From Toxonevra muliebris (taxonomy: Eukaryota; Arthropoda; Insecta; Diptera; Pallopteridae), in contig OY829329.1 of NCBI GenBank assembly GCA_963691655.1, positions 12,848,708 through 12,912,707 of the forward strand: DNA of 64,000 nucleotides, read 5' to 3'. The notes below the pieces were generated by a model. The model saw nothing but the letters and a program-made list of their open reading frames with translations. It searched no databases and had not been told where the DNA came from. Both the position numbers and the translations under genes were made by a program. Below are positions 24,366 through 36,028 of this stretch, piece by piece. Within the stretch, counting starts at the first letter, position 1. Every line of letters begins with the position of its first letter.

Positions 24366-24454
24366 GTGAGTATTGCGTGCAAATTGAACTCTAGCGTTAC
24401 AATCTCGATGATAATATTTTTTTTTTACCTTTTGTGCTCTTATTTTCCTAACAG
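24366..24454 (+). other. Short laminin intron (89 bp)
   Basis: GTGAGT donor, a T-rich tract and CTAACAG acceptor define an 89-bp phase-2 intron between two LE-coding exons. The branch-like CTAAC overlaps the acceptor. The short length is typical of small fly introns and contrasts with the very long intron that follows. Confidence 0.9.
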
Positions 24455-24822
24455 CGGCAACACCGAAGGCTGGCACTGTGAACGCTGTAAAATGGGCTAT
24501 TGGGGTGATCCTTCAATGGGCTGTGTTCAATGTGATTGTTATGTAGATGGTGCGGATTCTGCTTTTTGCGATAGCACCGATGGTCAGTGTTTGTGTAAAC
24601 CTCGATTTGCTGGCCAGAAATGTGATGAATGTGAAGAAGGTTATGCAAATATTGATTTGAAATGTTTACCATGTAATTGTGATGCAATCGGTTCGGATGA
24701 TGTTGATTATTGTGATCCGGATAGTGGACAGTGTCAGTGTAAACCGGGTGTGGTGGGATTAAAGTGTAACGAATGTGCGGATGAACATTTTGGCATGAAG
24801 GAGGAGTCGGATGGTTGTGAAG
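24455..24822 (+). CDS. wb: Laminin alpha-1/2-type subunit, third exon in window (LE repeats)
   Basis: The 368-bp exon starts after TTTTCCTAACAG. Its first C completes an asparagine codon (AA|C), giving the junction CITC-NGNTEGWHCERC, a classic LE pattern in which NTEG and a cysteine follow the fifth cysteine. It encodes about 123 residues: the end of one LE repeat (CERCKMGYWGDPS), a full repeat from CVQCDCYVDGADSAFC to CDECEEGYANID, another from CLPCNCDAIGSDDVDYC to CNECADEHFGM, and the lead into a next (DGCE). The donor GTAAGT at 24823 leaves one base (phase 1). Reading through the donor adds only a short non-laminin tail before a stop. I saw no continuation exon in the remaining 39 kb; the following LE repeats, second L4, coiled coil and LG domains should lie beyond the window. 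Confidence 0.92.
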
Positions 24823-25667
24823 GTAAGTCTCTAGTATTACATATTTATAGAAATTTTACGATATTTTCTATTTGAAATAAGAATAAAAGCGGTTTTAAAT
24901 TTTCTCTTAAGTGTGAAAAGCAAAGTTCTGGGTTCTAGTTTTAAGAAACTTACAAATTTTAATTGAGTTTTCATTTGATTATAAATAGATTATAATTTGA
25001 TATTTGATTTCAAGTACTATCACGTTTGAGTTTTTATATTTTGGTTGAAAAATGGACGTCAAAACTAATTTAAAATTATTTAATATCAGAAATAATTTTT
25101 CTCTATGAATTGTGTGTTTTCTAATGATAGAAAGCAATCGAAAAATCGTTCTACGTGGGCTGAAGAATGTCAGACCTTCTCTCCTAACCCTTTTTCTTAT
25201 CTTTACTAATGACAGAAGGTTGGAACATATCTTTCCAAGGTTCCAGCTGTATGAGTCTCTTTCAACATCATTGAAACGTGGCTTACGTAACTATATTCAA
25301 CTGCTATTTTCATGGTAGTCGTTCTACGTAATATAGTAATACAGTATTCCAAGCTTTCGAAGGGCTAGATTAGAATTGGAAGTGTGCTAGAAGGATATAG
25401 ACCATCTATAGAACGGGCTTTTCGACCATTGTACTTTGCTCAGATAGAGCAAAAGGAGAAAAGAGGAAAAAGAAAGAAGAATTCTTCATTCCACCAAATT
25501 TATTGATCTCTAAGAAATGTAAAAAGATCAGGAAGTTGAATAGAAGGAGCTAAACTCATTCATAAGATATCGCCATCCAGCAGGCAATTCCTTTTTATCT
25601 AGCAAGCGGGCAATAATAGATAAAATGGTCTGTAATGTCTTTTTCTTCCTCAAGGCAGGATGGTTAG

Positions 25668-25850
25668 TTTGAAGTCTTTGGTTTTGCCATTGCCTACCAA
25701 GATGCATTCTTGCACACTTTCATATAAATCTCATACATTTTATATCGATATTGAATATAAGAAGGTTATCAGAATTAACCAACAGCCCATGACAGGAATT
25801 GAACCCGAATCTCTGGGGTGAAAGTCTAATACATTTTCTGCTAAATTTGA
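25668..25850 (-). mobile_element. tRNA-derived SINE, copy C
   Basis: Minus strand: a decayed A-box (TTAGCAGAAAATGTATTAGA), B-box-like GGGTTCAATTCCTG, then GGTTAATTCTGATAACC, TATTCAATATCGATATAAA and TTGGTAGGCAATGGCAAAACC. These correspond block by block to the copy at 35497-35692. The 3' tail is not recognisable. Confidence 0.7.
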
Positions 25851-26259
25851 AGTGGAACACAGGACTGTAAGCCCTCTATAATTAAAACAACTACAAAAAT
25901 ATTTTGAGTTCCAAGATCACTGTCACCGATTTTATTGAAACTCCAAGTTTCTGGTCCTGGAAGCATCAACAGCCTATATCCCGTCAGCGTGGGACTTAAA
26001 CCTAACACAAAATCTCCTCGATGTCCAACGGTGCTCCAACTATGTTTACCGTTAAGTATTTCGTTTAGATGGCGTCAGCTAGCCTAAGCTAGAAGCCAAA
26101 TCCATATATCAATCAGTTTGCTATTATTTGGATCCGCCTGTGTCCTGTCAGAAGGTATTCGCCCCATTGTAACCTCCCTGTCGCTTGTCCTGCCAAAGTT
26201 TGGCGGATCAACCTCCTCTGGCCAGCAGATGGAGGAAGCCGTGCTGCTATTAAATGGCA
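25851..26259. other. Intronic sequence, no gene seen
   Basis: Moderately GC-rich compared with its surroundings. The minus-strand frame at 26113-26304 overlaps the coding-like relic listed next but is in another frame. Confidence 0.3.
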
Positions 26260-26269
26260 ATATGTCTCA

Positions 26270-26512
26270 GGTCGGTGCATGTGTTGCTCTTCGTTGAGTA
26301 TCACCGTCTTCGTTTTCTCTCGCCCTTTGCGCGTTTCTTAATCGTGTCATAATATCACGTGCAAACTTTCGCAACGCCCTCCAATTGTCGTCGCCATAGC
26401 TAGCCACTTTCACTAAGTTCCATACCGATGGAATTACTGCAAATGCTATTCTCTGCGCTTCTAGTTCAGGGTTAAATCTGAGGCGGCCAAATACATTGTT
26501 ACTGGTCCTATC
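26270..26512 (-). pseudogene. Unrecognised coding-like relic
   Basis: The minus strand keeps an open frame of about 80 codons from 26512 that reads FGRLRFNPELEAQRIAFAVI, then VWNLVKVASYGDDNWRALRK and FARDIMTRLRNAQRARENED, ending at a TGA near 26275. Composition is less AT-rich and more protein-like than the surrounding intron. There is no start codon context and I recognise no family; it is probably part of a transposable-element protein. Confidence 0.35.
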
Positions 26513-26644
26513 TTTAGTGATTTTTCGAAAACTATTTTAATTCAAAAAGTGGATGGCAAATCCCTCTCTCGACCTAAGTCTTTAAATTGACCTCGTAATC
26601 GGTCATTGGCCATCTTCATCTTCTTTCATTTTGCGGATCCACAA

Positions 26645-27107
26645 ATTTTTAGGCATATTAAAATTGTCCCCGATTGTTTTAGGTCAATTGTGTGAACCAT
26701 CCAGTGACTTTTGAACTATTATTTAAAGAAATCTAATTAATTTAAAGTTTGGTTTAGTTTTGGTGATTCGATAAAATAATTCAAATTAATTAGATCAAAT
26801 TTTTAGGCACATTAAAATTGTCCCCGATTGTTTTAGGTCAATTGTGTGAACCATCCAGTGACTTTTGAACTATTATTTAAAGAAATCTAATTAATTTAAA
26901 CTTTGGTTTAGTTTTTGTGATTCGATAAAATAATTCAAATTAATTAGATCAAATTTTTAGGCACATTAAAATTTTCCCCAATTGTTTTAGGTCAATTTTG
27001 TAAACCTTCCAGTGACTTTTGAACTGTTATTTAAAGAAATCTAATTAATTTAAAGTTTGGTTTAGTTTTTGTGATTCGATAAAATAATTGAAATTAATTA
27101 GATCAAT
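26645..27107. repeat. Three tandem copies of a 154-bp unit
   Basis: TTTTTAGGCAYATTAAAATT recurs with AGGCA starts at 26651, 26805 and 26959, a constant 154-bp period. Each unit runs through TCCCCGATTGTTTTAGGTCA, CCAGTGACTTTTGAACT, AATCTAATTAATTTAAA and AATTAATTAGATCAA. Units differ by only a few substitutions, so the triplication is recent. Confidence 0.92.
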
Positions 27108-28493
27108 TAAAGAATTATTTTTCAGAAAAAGAAAATATTTCTTGCGACATTCTCATATATCCAGCGTTTAACAATTGACAGCTCAAATAGCTTCCAATAA
27201 TGATGCAAGTTTAAATAAAATATTGCTAACTTTCTTACACAAAGTTTAAAAAAAAAAAGAAAAAATTATAAGCTCAACTTTGAACGAGACGATTACATGC
27301 GCCTCCCGAAAACCGAAGAAATTCTTCAGCGTACCGCGTTTGCTCATTATGCGCGTGATTTAGGAATACACCACCACACTAACCACAACTAACTTCACAC
27401 TACTTATTACAGCAACAAATATGAAGTAAGAAAATGCGGCCAGAGTGTTGCTGGCTTGCGCTTGTGCGTGCATTACAATTAAATTTAAGTGCTTTTCAAA
27501 ACAAAAACAACAAAAATGGGTGAAAAAGAAGAAAGAAAGATGCACTGGAAAACATTTTTGGAATGTTTATATAATAGGCACCTTGTGCATTAAATCATTT
27601 AAAACGAAAAAAAAAAAAAAACTGTAAGAAAAAACTACAAAAACAAAAAAAAAACAGTATTCGATCATTTTTATAAGTTTTTGATCATTTTGTATATTTT
27701 TCTTGGTTTTTTTTTTTTTTAAATTATGTTGAACGGTGAGATTAAAAACAGATGATACCCCAAAGATCATCAACGATCAATGAAATCAGCATCAGCTTCA
27801 GTTTCAGCAACCATCGACATGCTGCTCATAATCATCTTCATCATAATCATCATATAAAGTACAGACAGGCAGACGTGTTCCAATTGACCTGTTGCACCAA
27901 ACGCACATCACATTATAAGAAGAAAAAAAATGATTTTTTTTTTTTTTTTTGTTTTCCCTCTTTTGTTTTGGGGAGGTAGGTAAAAATGTGGATCTGTTTG
28001 ATATTTTCGTTGAAGTGGATTTATTCATATGGTTATAACGCTATATTGGAATTTAATAGCTTTCATACATACACATGCAACAACAATAGCAAGATCAATA
28101 ATGAATGAGCAACACTTGTGTGATATTGCAACTTAAGTTACACATTCGAGTATGTAGTCAATATTTCTCGTAGTATATATTGAAATTTTTATATTAATGA
28201 AAGAAGCAAAGATAGAAAAATTTGATCAACCCCACACAAAACAAAACTTTTGAAGTGCTTGGTTCACTGAATGTGATATGTATTGTATTATGAAAGTAAT
28301 CGAGTTTACTATGAGAAGCAGCATTAATAACAAAAAGTACACTAAAAATTAATTTCATTTTCCGGGAAATTCATAAATTTCTGCACTTTCTTTTCACAAA
28401 AAAAAAAGAAGCGATTTGTTTACTTTATTTTTGTAAAAGAGCATAGCGAAGTTTCTTAATAAGTATATGAATTTAATTTTTGCTATTAATGCA
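27108..28493. other. Intronic sequence, no gene seen
   Basis: AT-rich, with several A and T homopolymers (for example 27606-27619, 27707-27720 and 27933-27950). No coding domain. Confidence 0.5.
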
Positions 28494-28497
28494 TTAA

Positions 28498-28645
28498 CCC
28501 TTTCAGAGCCCAACCACCAATATATTTGTGTAGGTAGAATCTGACAAGAGTTTAATGCTTCCGGTCTTTTTTTTCAAACAAAAACAGACTGATGTCTGAT
28601 ATTGTTGTTTAATTTTTTACGATTTTTCATTTGGGATTAAAAGGG
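28498..28645. mobile_element. 148-bp TTAA-flanked miniature element
   Basis: TTAA at 28494-28497 and 28646-28649 bracket a sequence beginning CCCTTTCAGAGCCC and ending ATTAAAAGGG. Inverted CCCTTT/AAAGGG ends and TTAA duplication are features of piggyBac-type insertions. No coding capacity. Confidence 0.6.
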
Positions 28646-28649
28646 TTAA

Positions 28650-29327
28650 TGTAATATATTTTTGAAGAAGAAAATAGTGCAGCAGCATGTTTCTTCTAAT
28701 AATATTATCAGAGCTAATCACATTTTATTAGGGAGTGTTATTAAGGCCTTGTTGGGATCGGGAAAATAATATAGTTTTTGAAATTCTTTTTGCCTTTCTC
28801 ATAAATATTTATTATGAACTGAAATATACTATCAAAAAGTACCTACATATTTTAAAAGTTATAAGATTTGTTTGCTCTTCTCATAGAACGCATTATTTGA
28901 GATCTCTTGGATGGTTGTTGTTGTGGTTGTTGTTGTAACGACTTAAGTTTAAGACCTTGTCACAAGTGTCAAATTTTTAATTAACTGTCTGGTTCAGTAA
29001 GGTCAAGGTACAGAAGTTGGGCCACCTGACTTCAAGGCCGTATTTAGGGGGGAGGTTTTGGGGTTCTGACCTCCTCCCCCCTCCACCCCCGAAATGTGAA
29101 AACTTTATTCTTATTTCTGAGATTAATTGCCAATGGATGGAAAAAAAGTCAAAATAAAATCTATTTAACAATATTTTTTACTTCCATCTGTTTTTTTTTT
29201 TTTTCTAAAAAGTCAAATATAAAAAATAAATTTGAAATCTTAGCTACGCTATGCGATCAAATCCGATTTGTTTTCTTCGACATGAGGTTTGACTACGGAT
29301 TCAAAAAGAGAAGGTGATACTGAACAC
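28650..29327. other. Intronic sequence, no gene seen
   Basis: Contains the words GCCGTATTTAGGGGGGAGGT and TTTTGGGGTTC at about 29038-29068, repeated almost exactly at about 55952-55984, indicating a dispersed element. No gene recognised. Confidence 0.45.
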
Positions 29328-30553
29328 CAGGGATGCCAACTCATTTTTTCTGTCTCCCCGATAGCCCTCGAGAAATTCCCCGATTTTCAATCAAATTCCC
29401 CGCACCGATATAATTTTTTATTATAATAGCGACATACGCTTAAAATTTATCAAGGTTAATGTTATTTTAATGCGGTCCAGAACTGGTAGGTTAATAGTAA
29501 GGTACTTTCTGACTCCTGAATTCTTTTGATACATGGGGATTTCGTCTCTAGAGAACCCACTCTTAAAATCGATTGAGCTCAAATGAATCCGGTGTACCGA
29601 GTTACTCGACGTTCATTTTGATAGATACTCACTTTAAGGAAAGCTTTCTTTTGATCCAAATAAAAACAAAAAATGTTTTCTATTGTTCACCTTTTGAAAA
29701 AAAAAGTCAAAACTATTTGTGATTTAAAAAAAAAAATGTTCGAAAGATTAAAAAAAAAACGTGTTCGATAAAAATTTCGAAATGCAATAGGTGATTAGTT
29801 ACATGAATCTACCGCCTTCCAACTACGCGAATTTTGGCGGACAGCCAAAGTTGGACTTTTTTCGAAAATACAACGTAGCAAATTGAGGAAAATTTACCAA
29901 ACTTTTTTTCTATTATGTCCTGGGGCCATTGTTGTATAGAAAAACATATTTAAATTTTAGACCGTACGTGCCAATGGCAAAAACTTTGTTTTGAGAAGAA
30001 CGGGTTCAAAGTTTTGGATATCTTTGGGCTTTTAAATATGTATATCGACGAATCCCAACGGATCTTCCTCCAGCCCAATACGACCGAGAGGTGCATCTGC
30101 ATAACGCACAGATCGGTGACCGATGCAATCGCAGTCCGGAATTATTAATCAGGAGGTGCTGGACGAAGGCATAGCTAAGCCTTTCTGAACGACCGGAAGT
30201 GATGAAAGTATATCTACGAAAGCACTTCGAGTTTCTCTCTGAAATTTTTACAAAATGCTTTTGAAATATAATACTTTCAAATTACACACTTTTTTAAAAA
30301 ACGATTTCTCCAAACCAATAAAGTACAGGGCCCACTTAAGAAGAGATGAAGATTATAAGACCCAAAATATGAAGTATTGCAAAAGTTAAACGATTTACAT
30401 TTCATAAAATTTGACAAAAAATATTCTACAGACTTTATTGACTAAAAGGTAAGCGGTTTCAAATTCCCCGCAAAAAACAGCTCATTCCACGATTCCCCGT
30501 ACTAAGTAAAATTCCCCCCAAATCGGGGAATTCCCCGCAAGTTGGCATCGCTG
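29328..30553. mobile_element. Non-autonomous hAT-like DNA transposon (1226 bp)
   Basis: Left end CAGGGATGCCAACTCA and right end, read inward, CAGCGATGCCAACTTG are inverted copies with the CAGNG start of hAT elements. The flanking octamers are CTGAACAC (29320-29327) and CTGAGCAC (30554-30561), seven of eight identical, which fits an 8-bp hAT target duplication. Subterminal regions on both sides are full of CCCCG/CGGGG words (AAATTCCCCG repeats). No transposase frame is present, so mobility would have required an enzyme supplied elsewhere. Confidence 0.8.
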
Positions 30554-33500
30554 CTGAGCACTCCTGCATTCATAGTTTTTCTGAGTCAGTAACTGTTTTT
30601 GATTTAAAGTTTCGTCCTGAATCAGTTTAAAAATTAATAAAAATAGAAAAAATTATCGGATCCTTGTAAAGTAAGACTTGCTTGAACCCCATTTTTTTTC
30701 CTAAAACGTAACGTGATGGGAAGTTTTTGACCTCAGATTCGTGTTCAACGTGAAAAATTCTTTAGCAAAAACTTCATCTTATTAGCAAAACCCATCTTAA
30801 AATATAATTAATTTTTTTAAGATCTCTTTCAATGCTATGACTTCACGAATTTAGGGAATATAAGCCAACCTCATCCGGGTTCCTTATCATTGATAATGGC
30901 TCAAATTCCCAATGATGATCATTTGAAAAAAATGAGCCTCTACTATTTTTGGTAATTTTTTTTAGGTTGGATACATCATCAGTAGTAGGAAGTCAATGAG
31001 TTAATGAAATTATGTCCCTCACGATAAAAAAATGCATTAGAATGCAAATTGAATAATATTTATTTGCAAAAATTTAATTTGATTATTCTGGGAATTTTTT
31101 GTCATTTTTGGCCATTTTTTTGAGGTTAAAATTAAAAAAAATCGGAAAATTGTTCCTAAAATTTTAATTTCATAGGGTCATCGATTTAATTTATTGTATT
31201 TAAAAATCAGTTTGATAAAAATTATTTATGAATATTTTCTTCGAATGAAACCAACGTCCCTCAGTTCTTGACAGCAAAGCGAGAATGATTCACAGCATTG
31301 AGCTGCTCTGGGTTACTGCATTGGAGATTAGACAAGGTAACTTCTACTGACAAAATGAAACTTGAGTAAGATGATACCTTTAAGCAAGTGGCATGCTCAA
31401 TAATCCTCAGTAGAGTATACATTTTAACCGCCAATTCAAGAAAAGAAAAGAGAGCTTCGACCTAAGCAATCCCGGGATGATTTCATTGTTACGAAGTTTA
31501 TGTCATATGCCAATGCCGTAGGATATATAAATTTCAAAACACCAGAACATCAAAGCCCATTTCAAAACCTTTCAATTAAACTGATTTGAGAAAATCTGAA
31601 AAATTCTACACTAGCCTAAAAAGGTTCTCCTAACTGCTTCATTGAAAACATTCCTAAAAAAAACAACCATAAATGTTCTTTACACTGCACGAAAACATTT
31701 TAGCGCACGTTAAAGCCAAAATTTTTTTTTTCACTCACATTTTTTATGAACCACAAAAAAAAACCATGACATTTTTTTGTTTTTCTCCAACTTCTTTATG
31801 AAAGCTTATCAGGGCAATCTTGCTGGCAACCATGACAATGAGAATGACAACTACTGTTGCTACTGTGTGTGTCTACTGTAATGGTGGTGTTGTTGTTGTT
31901 GTTGTTGTTAATGCAAACGGAAGCTGAAAACAATAATAATAATAATCAACACCCACATACAATAAGCAACATAAAAACCGCATGCAAACCAACTACACAC
32001 AGCATTCAACCACAAAAATAACAATAAGAAAAAAAGAAAAGAAAAAAAAAGCAGACAGGAGTCATCGTTGCAACAGTTGCAGAATTTGCAGCAACAATCA
32101 CACAAAAGGAAAAGAAAGTCTGTTTGTCTGAGTGTTTTGCTTGTATGTCTGTATATCTTGGATTGCAAGAAGAAGAAGAAGAGAAAAAAAAACTCATGTT
32201 GCTGTTGGATGATGATCATAAAAAGCTGGAAATTGTTGGTGTTTGCCGGCACGTACTTATGTAGTTGGGTGAACTCATATAAGGAGATATGGACCTACAT
32301 ACTTTTTGAAGTTATTTGTGTTTTTTTAAAAGGAAAATATTCAATAGGTACTTATCTAACAAATATTTATAAAATCAGAAAAGGAATATAGAATTTTTGG
32401 TAGTAAAAATTAGTAAATCAAAATTTATTATGATTCGGTTAAGTTGACAATTCCAAACTAAAAAGTTTTAAAATACCAAAGAAACCAATCAACTTAGTAA
32501 TTAATTCATGAGTCTAAATAAATTTCAATTGAAAAATGTTGCTGTATGCCTACAAGACTAAAAATGTTTATAAACATTTGTCTAGCAACAAAGTTTCTGA
32601 GTCTTCAACTTACTATTAAATTACTGTTACTAAAATCATAATTTAATGCACTTTTCCTTATAACAAAAAGAAAAAAAAATTATTAAAAAAAAACAAAAAC
32701 AAATTTGTTCTAAATAAAATTGTAATAATGCACTTTTAAAAACTCATTATTCCGTTTTGCTTATTTTTTTTGGTTTTTTTTTTTGTTTCTATTCCTTTTA
32801 ATAAATTGTATACACTTTAATGCTTTTTTAACAGACCATAACCAGAAAAACGCAGCGTTTATGTAAATGGTCTCAAGTGTAACACCATTACAAGGCAAAT
32901 TATACAACAGCAACAACAATAAATATATAGAAACAAAAAAAAAAAAAAAAATATAAAAATAAAACAAACCTCTTCAACTTAAGTACCTCTATGTGCATGT
33001 AATAAAATCGCAATACTCAAGTACATACAACAAAATACATAAAACAACAGTAGAACAGAAGAAGTAACCAACCAACCAACATGATGTCAGCTACTTCTTG
33101 GTCATATACTTCAGTTGACTTGAAGCAAATTAGTTTAGAATGGTGCATTTGTAGTTTATGTTTCGAGAATATTTACATACACATAATGTGCAAACATAAA
33201 ATTGTTGTCATTTAAAACTACAAATGGAGTATTGTTTGGGCAATAAGTGGGTAATAAAGAAGTTGAGTGCTTTGGTTTTTTCTTTTTTCTATATATATTT
33301 TTTTTTTTTATTTTAAAAGTGAAAAACTGCGTTTGCTTATGGATTTATGATTCAAGGAAAGAACAGGCTATGGAAAAAAAAGTGATTAGAAAAGTTAAAG
33401 TTAAGTTTTAAGTTGCAATATATTGCAACATCAGATGTATAAACTTGTCAAACACTACAATACGATCAGTACAAAGACCCAGAGACAGAGAACACAAGAT

Positions 33501-33618
33501 AAAGTCTGAGGCTGTCTCATAAACTAGTTTTTCCTTGAACACAGAACGTGTTCGTGACGCACTCTGAACATACTGTTCAACATAAAAAAAAAAATTTATA
33601 ATAATAATATAGTTTGAG
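30554..33618. other. Intronic sequence, no gene seen
   Basis: AT-rich DNA with a (GTT)n run at 31888-31909 and purine-rich tracts at 32024-32050 and 32166-32195. Small open frames are low-complexity. Nothing else is supported. Confidence 0.5.
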
Positions 33619-33922
33619 AGGCTGAGAGGAAAAGTGGTATAACTTCTACGTTCAGAAAAAAGTGGAATAATTTTACTTAAGAGCAAAAGCAAAACGAAAT
33701 ATGTTCAGAGCAAAAGTGAAACGAAATATGTTCAGAGCAAAAACGGAATAAAAAACTATGCTGTTCTTACTCTGAAAGAATTGTTATACCATTTTTGCTC
33801 TTACTTTTAAGGCGTTTCATTTTCACTTTAAACCGTATTACTTATGCCATTCTTGCACTGACACTCTAAATTATTTCACTTTTGCTCTTATATAAATTTT
33901 AGCCCGCTTTTCCTCTCAGCCT
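33619..33922. mobile_element. Miniature inverted-repeat element (about 304 bp)
   Basis: AGGCTGAGAGGAAAAG at 33619-33634 is repeated inverted at 33907-33922. Inside, on both arms, are GAGCAAAAGTGAAA-type words (GTTCAGAGCAAAAGTGAAAC on the left, TTTCACTTTTGCTCTTA on the right), so subterminal repeats are also inverted. No coding capacity; target duplication not resolved. Confidence 0.7.
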
Positions 33923-33972
33923 GTCAATTTATATTAAAATTTTGCGTAGAATATTTACCTTAAATGTATTAA

Positions 33973-34053
33973 CCCATTAGCTTCCTCTATGGATCTTTTT
34001 CCACTTTTTGGAAGAAATCACTTTTTCAACAATTTACTTGCATTGATAAAGGG
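33973..34053. mobile_element. 81-bp TTAA-flanked miniature element
   Basis: TTAA at 33969-33972 and 34054-34057 bracket CCCATTAGCTTCCTC ... GATAAAGGG. A second left end (TTAACCCTTTAGCTCCTCCC) starts at 34276, so a related copy or remnant follows. Confidence 0.45.
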
Positions 34054-34057
34054 TTAA

Positions 34058-35496
34058 TAAGTTCCAAAAATATATTGCTTATCAAATTTTACTATAGGTC
34101 ACTGAACAACAAAAATCTATAAACTTGATTTTAGTAAAAATAAATCCAAGTTTCAAAAATGTTTCAAATTTCCGTCTCTGATACGCAGTGAAGAAATGTG
34201 TCTTTAAAAGTATTTTCTTAACTTCACATAGCAAAATAAACCATCAAAAGGTTAATTAAATTCGATAACAGTGTATTAACCCTTTAGCTCCTCCCTTATA
34301 GGATTTATTTGCTTTTTCAACATAAATTGACATTTCAACCATTTCCCGTCAATTATTCGCACATAGCTTCAAAATTTAATCTAGGTACGACAATTAGTCT
34401 GATTAAAGTACGAGGGTTTCTATTTTAACTTTCCGTCGCTCTCAGTATCTTAACGAGAGTTGCTGCGAATATCAGAACCTTTTTTCTGCCATCATACTCA
34501 GACGAATACATTCGGGAAACGCAAAGAATAGAAGCTTCAAGTAATGTACGGCAATCAGCATCGGAAGAGCGACCAGAGATCACAATTCTGTGTATAACCA
34601 GAATATAATTTTGATCAGTGCTCAAATCTGAAGAGGTCAAGATCGATTACAGAGATCAGATCTGAAGAGATCAAGTCGGAAATCAACAGTAGTCCATTAT
34701 GAAACTCTTCGTTTTGAGATTTTGAATTATTACCACGAACCTAAATTAATATGTTACCAAACTTACTGTGTCATTATTCATCATATTTTAGGGAATCCTA
34801 TATCTGCACTCTGAATATGTCTGCCAAGTTGCCGAAGAACTTTGCCCCCAGTGCGCGAAAACATCGTCCAAGACATCCACAGGGTAGAAGCTGAATTCAC
34901 TGAACTATATCACTGCAGTAATCGTTGAACTGTAGTTGGCATTTTTGAAGCACATTTCCAATAGCGCAAGCTTCCGTGATATCACTCTATCCACTATGCG
35001 GATTGATGGTCGTTAAAGCATCAGAAGAATCTTTTTTCTGCTTTTGTTTAACCCCGGTCACAACATCCGTGCTGTGACGCAGTCGTTTCGTGTTATTCCC
35101 ATCGCTGTTGAACATAACTTTCACTGTATTGTCAATTATATTGTATAATTGTCCAATCGGCAGCACCATCGTTACATCTGCTTCGTTATAATTCTTTTAC
35201 GAACCCCGTCGAACCAATGCAGACCAAGACGAGCATAGTTTGATCTTGTGGGATCGTTGGCCGTTTGACGCCATTGTGATACTGTATTTATTTCATGGAT
35301 TATAATTTGAAGGATGGGATGACTCGAAAATAAGATACTGCAACCTATAAGATCTATTGCACCAAAGCCCCAAGTTATGATAAAAAGACAAGAAAACTGA
35401 AAGAAGAATAGATAAGAAACCATACCCTAACCGAGAACCGAACTTGGGTCTCCAGAGACAAGAGTCTTGCACGCTGCCACAAGTCCACAGTGGCGA
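34058..35496. other. Intronic sequence, no gene recognised
   Basis: Minus-strand fragments at 34425-34640 and 34987-35423 have a more protein-like composition (NYARLGLHWFDGVRKRI at about 35180-35230) but are broken and match no family I know; they may be retroelement debris. Confidence 0.3.
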
Positions 35497-35692
35497 TGGT
35501 TGCACCTACAGTTCGACGTCGGCTGCGAACGGTTTTGCCATTGCCTACCAAGATTCATATTTGTACACTTCATATCGATAGTGAACACAAGAAGTTTATG
35601 AGAATTAACCGCCAGACTAAAACGGGAATCGAACCCGCAATTTTCTGCGTGAAAATCTAGTGCACTATCCACTAGACTATCGAGGTTGTCTA
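35497..35692 (-). mobile_element. tRNA-derived SINE, copy D (best preserved head)
   Basis: The minus strand from 35692 reads CCTCGATAGTCTAGTGGATA, a clear RNA polymerase III A-box (TAGTCTAGTGG). The B-box GGTTCGATTCC follows at about 35635, then GTTTTAGTCTGGCGGTTAAT, CTCATAAACTTCTTGTGTTC, ACTATCGATATGAAGTG, TTGGTAGGCAATGGCAAAAC and AACTGTAGGTGCAACCAT. The head resembles a tRNA-Asp/Glu-type sequence (TTTTCACGC around the anticodon). Body blocks are shared with the other three copies, so this is a SINE and not a tRNA gene. Confidence 0.8.
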
Positions 35693-36028
35693 TTTCATGG
35701 ATGCCTGGCTGTTGATGCAGATTATGATATCGTCAATGGTAGTGTTAGGAAAAGTCAACCGTGCCAGTTCTCTGAGGTACCCAGATATAAGGAAGAGAAA
35801 CTCCACTAGAATACAGTGGATACCCTGTAAGCTAAAACACTCTATCTCAAGGACCTACTATACTCGGAATAGAGCCAGTATAAAATAGCAGAAAGACAGG
35901 AAAGAATTATAAGAGGAGAAGTGGGAAGGAGAAAAGTCAATGATCTTTCAACTCCGAACTGCTTTGTTTCATTGATAAACTTTAGAAGCTTAAGAAGAGG
36001 AAGAGTACGAATGTTACTCTTACTCAAA
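35693..36028. other. Intronic sequence, no gene seen
   Basis: Short open frames on both strands without recognisable domains, between the SINE and the 22-bp satellite. Confidence 0.35.

Noticed and set aside
24823..24875. Read-through extension of the third laminin exon
   Set aside because: The frame continues only into KSLVL... and stops; the GTAAGT donor at 24823 and loss of the LE pattern show that the exon ends there.
35620..35692. A functional tRNA gene
   Set aside because: A and B boxes are present, but the stems do not pair convincingly and the same head plus body recurs in other copies, so it is a SINE.
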